Source: Pseudomonadota bacterium
GTDB lineage: Bacteria > Myxococcota_A > Polyangia > Polyangiales > Polyangiaceae
Direction: 5' to 3'
NCBI GenBank assembly: GCA_023431345.1
Contig: JAEYWK010000179.1
Span: forward strand, 1-64,000
DNA length: 64,000 bases
Shown here: piece by piece, positions 59,177 through 64,000 of the stretch
Numbering within the stretch: position 1 is the first letter of the stretch
Layout of the letters: every line of letters starts with the position of its first letter
The notes under the pieces: generated by a model
Told to the model about the DNA's origin: nothing
The model's database searches: none
Seen by the model: only the letters and a program-made list of their open reading frames with translations
Position numbers and translations under genes: made by a program

Positions 59177-61825
59177 ATGGCTTACGACCATCGCACGATT
59201 GAACCCAAATGGCAGGGCATCTGGGAGGAGCGCCAGGCGTTCAAGTCCGAGCGCCACCCGGGCAAGCCGAAGTTCTACGTGCTCGACATGTTTCCCTACC
59301 CGTCGGGCTCGGGCCTGCACGTGGGCCATCCGGAGGGCTACACGGCGACCGACATCGTGGCGCGTTACAAGCGGGCGCGCGGCTTCGACGTCCTTCACCC
59401 CATGGGGTGGGATGCCTTCGGGCTCCCGGCGGAGCAGCACGCGATCAACACCGGGCAGCACCCGGCGAAGACGACTGGCGAGAACATCAAGACGTTCCGC
59501 CGGCAGCTCAAGAGCTTGGGGTTTTCGTACGATTGGTCGCGCGAGGTCGACACGACGGACCCCAAGTACGTGCGCTGGACGCAGTGGATCTTCCTGAAGC
59601 TGTTCGAGCGCGGACTGGCATTTCAAGCGGAAATCCCCGTCAATTGGTGCCCCGCCCTCGGCACCGTGCTCGCCAACGAAGAGGTGATCGACGGCCGCAG
59701 CGAGCGCGGCAATCACCCCGTGGTGCGCCAGCCGCTCCGCCAGTGGCAGCTGCGCATCACGGCCTACGCGGATCGCCTAGCCGAGGAGCTGGAGCCGCTC
59801 GACTGGCCCGAGACGAAGCAGAAGCAACGCGACTGGGTGGGTAAGAGCGAAGGCGCCGAGGTTGACTTCGCGGTGGTGGGCAAGGACGCCAAGATCCGAG
59901 TCTTCACCACGCGGCCGGATACGCTGTTCGGGGCGACGTACATGGTGATCGCGCCCGATCACCCGCTCACGCTGTCGCTCGCCAGCGACGAAAAGCGCGC
60001 CGAAGTGAGCGCCTACGTGGCGGCGGCCGCGCGTAAAAGCGACCTCGAGCGCACCGCGCTGAATAAGCAGAAAAGTGGTGTTTTTACGGGAGCTTATGCG
60101 GTCAATCCGCTGGCCCAAACCCAGATCCCCATCTACACGGCGGACTACGTGCTCGGCGCCTACGGCACGGGCGCGATCATGGCCGTGCCCGCCCACGACG
60201 AGCGCGACTTCGAGTTCGCGCAGCACTACGCGCTACCGATCATCGAGGTGGTGAGCCCCGATGGGCAGTTGCACGAGGCGCTCACGGCGCCGTTCACCGG
60301 CGACGGCATCGCGGTGCGCTCCGGGCGCTTCGACGGCCAGCCCACCAAGGAGATGAAGCAGAACATCTTGCAGTTCCTCGAGCAGCAGAAGCTCGGCGAG
60401 CGCAAGGTGAACTACAAGCTGCGCGACTGGGTGTTCTCGCGACAGCGCTACTGGGGCGAGCCGATCCCGATCTACTTTCCGGTCTCGACGGAGGGCGATC
60501 CGCGGCAAGGCGCGCCGCACACCATCGACTACTCGAAGCCGATGGCGGTGCCGGACAGTGAGCTGCCGCTGCGCCTGCCGGACCTCGAAGACTACCGACC
60601 CGGTGACCCCGCCGGCGCGCTGGTGAAGGCGCTCGATTGGCGATTCTTCCAAAAGGATGGAAAGTGGTTCGCCCGCGAGACCAACACCATGCCCCAGTGG
60701 GCGGGCTCGTGCTGGTACTACCTGCGCTACCTCGATCCGCACAACGAGCAAGAGCCGTTTTCGGCGAAGGCCTACGACGATTGGATGCCGGTCGATCTGT
60801 ACGTGGGCGGCAACGAGCACGCGGTGCTGCACCTGCTCTACGCGCGCTTCTGGCACAAGCTGCTGTTCGACGTCGGTGTCGTGAAGCACCCCGAGCCCTT
60901 TCAGAAGCTGGTGCACCAAGGCATGATCTTGGGCAACGCCTACCGCTGGTACGCGGTCGTGGGCCAAGACGACGCGCTGCTGCGCGCGCTCGACGGTGAC
61001 GACCCGAGCGTGCAGGCGGACGCCGAGGGCGAGCTGCGCACGGCCGCCGGCGAGAAGGTGCTCGCGAAATACGTCACGCCCGCCGACGTGGCCTTCCGAG
61101 GCCAGGTTCCGCACCACCCCGAGCACGGCGTGAAGCTGCACACCTCCGTCGAAAAGATGGCAAAATCCCGCGGGAACGTGGTCAATCCGGACCACGTGGT
61201 GGCCGAGTTCGGCGCCGACAGTCTGCGCGTCTACGAGATGTTCATGGGCCCGCTCGAGCAGACCAAGCCGTGGCAAACGGCGGGCATCCAGGGCACGCGA
61301 CGCTTCCTCGATCGCGTCGACGCGGTTGCGCAGAAGCCGCTCGTCGAAGGCGAAGGTGACGACGAGACGCGCAAGCTCCTGCATCGCACCATCAAGAAAG
61401 TGGGCGAAGACATCGAGACGATGCGCTTCAACACGGCCGTGAGCACGCTCATGATCCTCACGAATCGCTTGGCGAGCCTGGAGAGCGCGCCGCGCGCAGC
61501 GCTCGAGAAGATGCTTCAGGTGCTGGCGCCGTTCGCTCCGCACCTGAGCGAGGAGCTGTGGCAGAAGCTCGGGCACAGCGAGCTCATCTCGCAAACGCCG
61601 TGGCCCAGCTTCGACCCCGCGCTGTGCGTCGACGACGTCATCGAGATCGGCGTGCAGGTGAACGGGAAGGCGCGCGGCCGCGTGAAGCTGGCGAAGGACG
61701 CGAGCGAGGACGTCGCGAAGGCGGAGTCGCTCAAGGACGAAAACGTCGCCAAGTTCGTGCAGGACAAGGCGCTGAAGAAGTTCATCTACGTGCCCGGAAA
61801 GATTGTGAATTTCATCGTGGGTTAG
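59177..61825 (+). CDS. leuS: Leucyl-tRNA synthetase
   Basis: An 882-residue class I aminoacyl-tRNA synthetase that charges tRNA-Leu. HIGH is present as PYPSGSGLHVGHPEGY near residue 48. An editing domain (about 230-420) includes TRPDTLFGATYMVIAPDH and TGAYAVNP. WAGSCWYYLRYLDPHN precedes the second catalytic half. KMSKS appears as KMAKSRGNVVNP near residue 660. Length fits bacterial LeuRS (about 860). Next comes the lptE-type lipoprotein gene, as in E. coli. Confidence 0.98.
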   Translation: MAYDHRTIEPKWQGIWEERQAFKSERHPGKPKFYVLDMFPYPSGSGLHVGHPEGYTATDIVARYKRARGFDVLHPMGWDAFGLPAEQHAINTGQHPAKTTGENIKTFRRQLKSLGFSYDWSREVDTTDPKYVRWTQWIFLKLFERGLAFQAEIPVNWCPALGTVLANEEVIDGRSERGNHPVVRQPLRQWQLRITAYADRLAEELEPLDWPETKQKQRDWVGKSEGAEVDFAVVGKDAKIRVFTTRPDTLFGATYMVIAPDHPLTLSLASDEKRAEVSAYVAAAARKSDLERTALNKQKSGVFTGAYAVNPLAQTQIPIYTADYVLGAYGTGAIMAVPAHDERDFEFAQHYALPIIEVVSPDGQLHEALTAPFTGDGIAVRSGRFDGQPTKEMKQNILQFLEQQKLGERKVNYKLRDWVFSRQRYWGEPIPIYFPVSTEGDPRQGAPHTIDYSKPMAVPDSELPLRLPDLEDYRPGDPAGALVKALDWRFFQKDGKWFARETNTMPQWAGSCWYYLRYLDPHNEQEPFSAKAYDDWMPVDLYVGGNEHAVLHLLYARFWHKLLFDVGVVKHPEPFQKLVHQGMILGNAYRWYAVVGQDDALLRALDGDDPSVQADAEGELRTAAGEKVLAKYVTPADVAFRGQVPHHPEHGVKLHTSVEKMAKSRGNVVNPDHVVAEFGADSLRVYEMFMGPLEQTKPWQTAGIQGTRRFLDRVDAVAQKPLVEGEGDDETRKLLHRTIKKVGEDIETMRFNTAVSTLMILTNRLASLESAPRAALEKMLQVLAPFAPHLSEELWQKLGHSELISQTPWPSFDPALCVDDVIEIGVQVNGKARGRVKLAKDASEDVAKAESLKDENVAKFVQDKALKKFIYVPGKIVNFIVG

Positions 61826-62149
61826 GGGCCGGGACACCGGGCCCTGCTGAACGGCTGGTCGGATGTGGATAGGCTGTTGTTTCCCGTGAAACTTGCCCCC
61901 CAAGTGCGGGTTGTGCTTCGAGAATTCGAAGCAACGCCCCTGGGGGAAACTCGCGTGCCTGTCGGCCGGTCTGGTTCCGGCTCTGGGGCACGGGCCGAGG
62001 CTCGCGCCGAGCGCGGTGCTTTCGTGGCGCGCGGGCGGGCAAGGTGGAGCGAGATGGCAGAGCGCTGGGAGGCAGTGGGCGGGGCGAGATGGTTCACAGG
62101 AAGGGTGGAAGAGGGGAAGGGGTGGGGTGAGCGCGCTGGCGCCCGTGCG
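61826..62149. other. leuS-lptE intergenic region with repeat fragment
   Basis: A 324-base gap that holds no convincing gene. A longer open frame begins at 61865 but its translation is Arg/Gly/Glu low complexity. At 62096-62111 it contains ACAGGAAGGGTGGAAG, a 16-base exact piece of the left terminal repeat at 38481-38495 and neighbouring bases. Confidence 0.5.
62096..62111 (+). repeat. Partial copy of the GxxExxY end repeat
   Basis: ACAGGAAGGGTGGAAG matches the outer part of the 26-base left arm at 38480-38495 exactly. It is followed by further purine-rich sequence that no longer aligns. Confidence 0.6.
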
Positions 62150-62698
62150 ATGGTGGGGTCTTCGCGCGGGGCAGGCGGCGGAGGGCCAGGGCGGGCGCGG
62201 GCGTGGGTCGTGGGGTTGGTGCTGGCGGTGGTGGGGTGCGGGTATCAACCGGCTTACGGCGGTGCGCAGGCGCGCTACGACGTCGTGGCGGCGCGCTATT
62301 CGACGGCGAGCTTCGAGGCGGTGCCGAGCGTGCTCGCGGGCGCGCGGAGCGAGCTCGGCGCCGCGAAGGCGCTCGGCGACGGCTACCCGCGCGTCGTCGT
62401 CGAGGTGCTGCGCGTCGATGAGCGCAGCATCGGCGTTCGCTCCACGGGTAACGATACGACGCCGCTCGCGCGCGGCTCGGAGATCACCGTCGTTGGGCGC
62501 GCGCAGGTGCGGCTCAGCGCCGACGCCGAGCCGAGCTTCGACACGGGGGACATGAGCCGTACGGCGCCGTACGCGGCAGGGGCGACGCCGAGCGCCGACG
62601 CGGCGTCGCGTAGCCGCGCGGTGCGCGACGCGGCGCGTGCGCTGGGGGTCGCGCTGGGGCGCTCCATCCTCGGCCTACCGGAGCCCGCCGAAGGCTAA
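62150..62698 (+). CDS. lptE: LptE-like LPS assembly lipoprotein
   Basis: A 182-residue lipoprotein expected to plug and support LptD in the outer membrane. The signal AWVVGLVLAVVGCGYQPAYG has the lipobox VVGC. VVVEVLRVDERSIGVRSTGN and GSEITVVGRAQVRLSADAEP form the expected beta region. The order leuS then lptE is the same as in E. coli. The ATG at 62150 is used; a GTG near 62208 just before the hydrophobic core is an alternative. Sequence divergence in this family is high, so the call leans on lipobox, size and context. Confidence 0.7.
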   Translation: MVGSSRGAGGGGPGRARAWVVGLVLAVVGCGYQPAYGGAQARYDVVAARYSTASFEAVPSVLAGARSELGAAKALGDGYPRVVVEVLRVDERSIGVRSTGNDTTPLARGSEITVVGRAQVRLSADAEPSFDTGDMSRTAPYAAGATPSADAASRSRAVRDAARALGVALGRSILGLPEPAEG

Positions 62699-62833
62699 TG
62701 GATATATAAGTCTAGCTATGTACGATGGGAGAGAGTGAACAGGAAGGGTGCAAGGGTGGAAGAGCGCGAGCGCGCTGGCGCCTGCGGCGGGAAACGTCAC
62801 GGTCTCGCGGGCTCGCCGCTGCGTGTGGCGAGA
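62699..62833. other. Gap with AT-rich block before repeat array
   Basis: Directly after the lptE stop lies an unusually AT-rich block (GATATATAAGTCTAGCTATG at 62701-62720) and then the 26-base end-type repeat listed below. No gene is seen. Confidence 0.6.
62737..62762 (+). repeat. Near-copy of the GxxExxY terminal repeat
   Basis: Starting GAACAGGAAGGGTG and ending AAGGGTGGAAG, this differs from 38478-38503 at only one base (25 of 26). No GxxExxY gene is next to it; it may be a solo end left by loss or a dispersed short repeat. Confidence 0.75.
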
Positions 62834-63337
62834 GCCAGAAGAACAGGGAGGGAGAAGGCGTGACGGGGAGGGCTACGACGCTGGTCGTCGGTTGGCGTTT
62901 GTGGGGGCGCCATGCTGTGACGTCGCGTGCGTCGCTCCGTGAGGTGCGTACAGGTTTGGCGACTGGGGGGGCGCCACGCTGTGACGTCGCGTGCGTCGCT
63001 CCGTGAGGTGCGTACAGGCCGTGGACTCCCGCTAGCCAGAAGAACAGGGAGGGAGAAGGCGTGAGGGGAGGGCTACGACGCTTGTCGTCGGTTGGCGACT
63101 TTGGGGGCGCCACGCTGTGACGTCGCGTGCGTCGCTCCGTGAGGTGCGTACAGACTGTCCGCTGCTCGCTAGCCAGAAAAAGCAGGGAGGGCTACGACGG
63201 TTGTCGTCGGTTGGCGACTGTGGGGGGCGCCACGCTGTGACGTCGCGTGCGTCGCTCCGTGAGGTGCGTACAGGTTTGGCGGTTGTGGGGGCGCCACGCT
63301 GTGATGGCGCGCGCGGCGCTGCGTGAGGGGGGCGCAG
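62834..63337. repeat. Non-coding repeat array with five 51-base cores
   Basis: Five copies of a 51-base core lie at 62903-62953, 62967-63017, 63103-63153, 63223-63273 and, degenerate, 63287-63337. Each core starts GGGGGCGCCACGCTGTGACG (the first with one base change) and ends GAGGTGCGTACAG. Three longer spacer elements start at 62834, 63035 and 63172 with GCCAGAA; each ends in a 5-bp hairpin ACGAC-4-GTCGT whose stem is conserved while the loop differs (GCTG, GCTT, GGTT). The copies stay open in several frames and the same DNA is read in different frames in one open frame, so it is not a protein repeat. Function unknown. Confidence 0.9.
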
Positions 63338-63392
63338 GCGGTGGGCTGAGCGGTGGCCGGACGGCTGCTCGCGGCTGGGCGATGGCGGCGCT

Positions 63393-64000
63393 TTAGGGGA
63401 CGCCCATCGCCTTCTTGAAGCGCTTGGCGTCGGCGAACATGTCGACGTTGGTGAAGACGTAGGTGGCGTCTTGGGATTTGCCGCCGGCGGCGATGTCGGC
63501 GAGCTTCTCGATGGCCGGGTCTTCGTAGCGCGACTTGTGACCGGCGGGGCCGGGCAGGCGGTAGTAGGCGCTCTTACGCGCCGATAGACCCTGGTGGAGC
63601 GGATCACGCGACGCGAGGGTGTCGGTTTCTTCGGCCAGATCATCGGCGTCGTCCGGCTTCCAGGCGGGGCCGGGCTCGAAGACGACGATCTCGAACTGCT
63701 TGCGCACGCTCTTCAGAAAGTCGCGCAGGGCGCTGCGATTCGCGCGGCTGCTCGTAAAATCAGGCGGGGCGACGAACACGGCCGCCTTCGACTCGAGCTC
63801 CTTGGCGACCTCACCGAGCGTCTTCAGCGCGGTCTCGATCACCTTGCCTTCACGAAAGCCCTCTTGGGCGATCTGGCGAGGACCGAGGAGCGCGAACTCG
63901 AAGCCCTTGGGGGCCTCACGACGCCAGCGACGGACGGTGCCGGGGCCCGGCACGGCCATGTGCGTCTCTTGAACCTCGACGAATAGGTACTCTTTGAAAT
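63393..64000 (-). CDS. DUF72 family protein, 5' end beyond window
   Basis: The C-terminal 202 codons of a DUF72 (YecE-like) protein. The reading frame stays open to the edge (KEYLFVEVQETHMAVPGPG then RRWRREAPKGFEFALLGPRQ), so the ATG at 63959 is internal and the true start lies to the right. ESKAAVFVAPPDFTSSRANR and KSAYYRLPGPAGHKSRYED are further DUF72-like blocks, and DATYVFTNVDMFADAKRF closes the TIM-barrel-type domain. The biochemical role of DUF72 is not established. Confidence 0.8.
   Translation of the reverse strand, partial: FKEYLFVEVQETHMAVPGPGTVRRWRREAPKGFEFALLGPRQIAQEGFREGKVIETALKTLGEVAKELESKAAVFVAPPDFTSSRANRSALRDFLKSVRKQFEIVVFEPGPAWKPDDADDLAEETDTLASRDPLHQGLSARKSAYYRLPGPAGHKSRYEDPAIEKLADIAAGGKSQDATYVFTNVDMFADAKRFKKAMGVP

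Noticed and set aside
61865..62149. N-terminal extension of the lptE-type gene
   Set aside because: The 95 extra residues are Arg/Gly/Glu low complexity and would bury the signal peptide and lipobox far from the N-terminus.
60233..62248. 671-codon open frame opposite leuS
   Set aside because: It is His/Arg/Leu-rich, matches no family and lies antisense to a clear leuS; a typical shadow in GC-rich DNA.
62834..63337. CRISPR array
   Set aside because: The repeats are 51 bases, distances are uneven (64, 136, 120, 64), the spacers are themselves repeated, and no cas genes are nearby.
62712..63643. Protein repeats such as VRTSRSDARDVTAWRP on the minus strand
   Set aside because: The same DNA repeat is read in different frames even within one open frame (also as YAPHGATHATSQRGAP), so the coding is accidental.

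Overview
This 64 kb, GC-rich window looks like the chromosome of a member of the Myxococcota, most likely a Polyangia-type bacterium. The evidence is protein style, not a 16S gene. It has many lipoproteins with Cys-rich DGxETxxDCGG modules, an IgGFc-binding-type lipoprotein, IPT/TIG lipoproteins, a MopE-like metal-binding motif, a CheW/CheR pair, and the Gram-negative order leuS-lptE. No rRNA, tRNA, recognisable IS transposase or CRISPR array was seen.

Region 1 (about 0.3-35.8 kb) is a large surface polysaccharide locus. It holds rmlD, a DUF4838 lipoprotein, a WbpA-like nucleotide-sugar dehydrogenase, a membrane sulfatase-fold protein, a Wzx-like flippase, seven glycosyltransferases, an MBOAT/SGNH acyl-transfer pair, a methyltransferase, a polytopic Wzy-like protein, two NDP-sugar epimerases, a PglC-type initiating phosphoglycosyltransferase, and a complete set for UDP-N,N'-diacetylbacillosamine (PglF dehydratase, PglE aminotransferase, PglD acetyltransferase). 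It also has an O-antigen ligase/polymerase with a long soluble repeat-like tail, a Wzz/BY-kinase co-polymerase, and a polysaccharide deacetylase. The logic is Wzx/Wzy-type: sugar activation, transfer to lipid carrier starting with PglC, decoration, flipping, polymerisation or ligation, and chain-length control by a tyrosine kinase. An OPX (Wza) export protein is not in the window.

Region 2 (35.9-42.4 kb) is mixed housekeeping: an orphan MlaF-like ATPase, a small unknown protein, cheW and cheR, a GxxExxY nuclease-fold gene bounded by terminal inverted repeats, thiG, an MFS transporter, a VanZ-like protein, a ThiE/TenI protein and frataxin CyaY.

Region 3 (42.5-49.8 kb) encodes envelope and secreted proteins: three lipoproteins, a helical-repeat protein and a secreted HExxH metalloprotease.

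Region 4 (49.9-64 kb) holds the repair helicase MrfA, lspA-lgt for lipoprotein maturation, folD, coaE, a beta-propeller protein, the exonuclease MrfB, leuS and lptE, then a 0.5 kb array of non-coding repeats and a DUF72 gene cut by the window edge.

The most unusual signals are the repeat array at 62.8-63.3 kb, the inverted-repeat-bounded GxxExxY gene at 38.5-38.9 kb whose 26 bp end sequence recurs at 62.7 kb, and the presence of both MrfA and MrfB 5.4 kb apart rather than adjacent.
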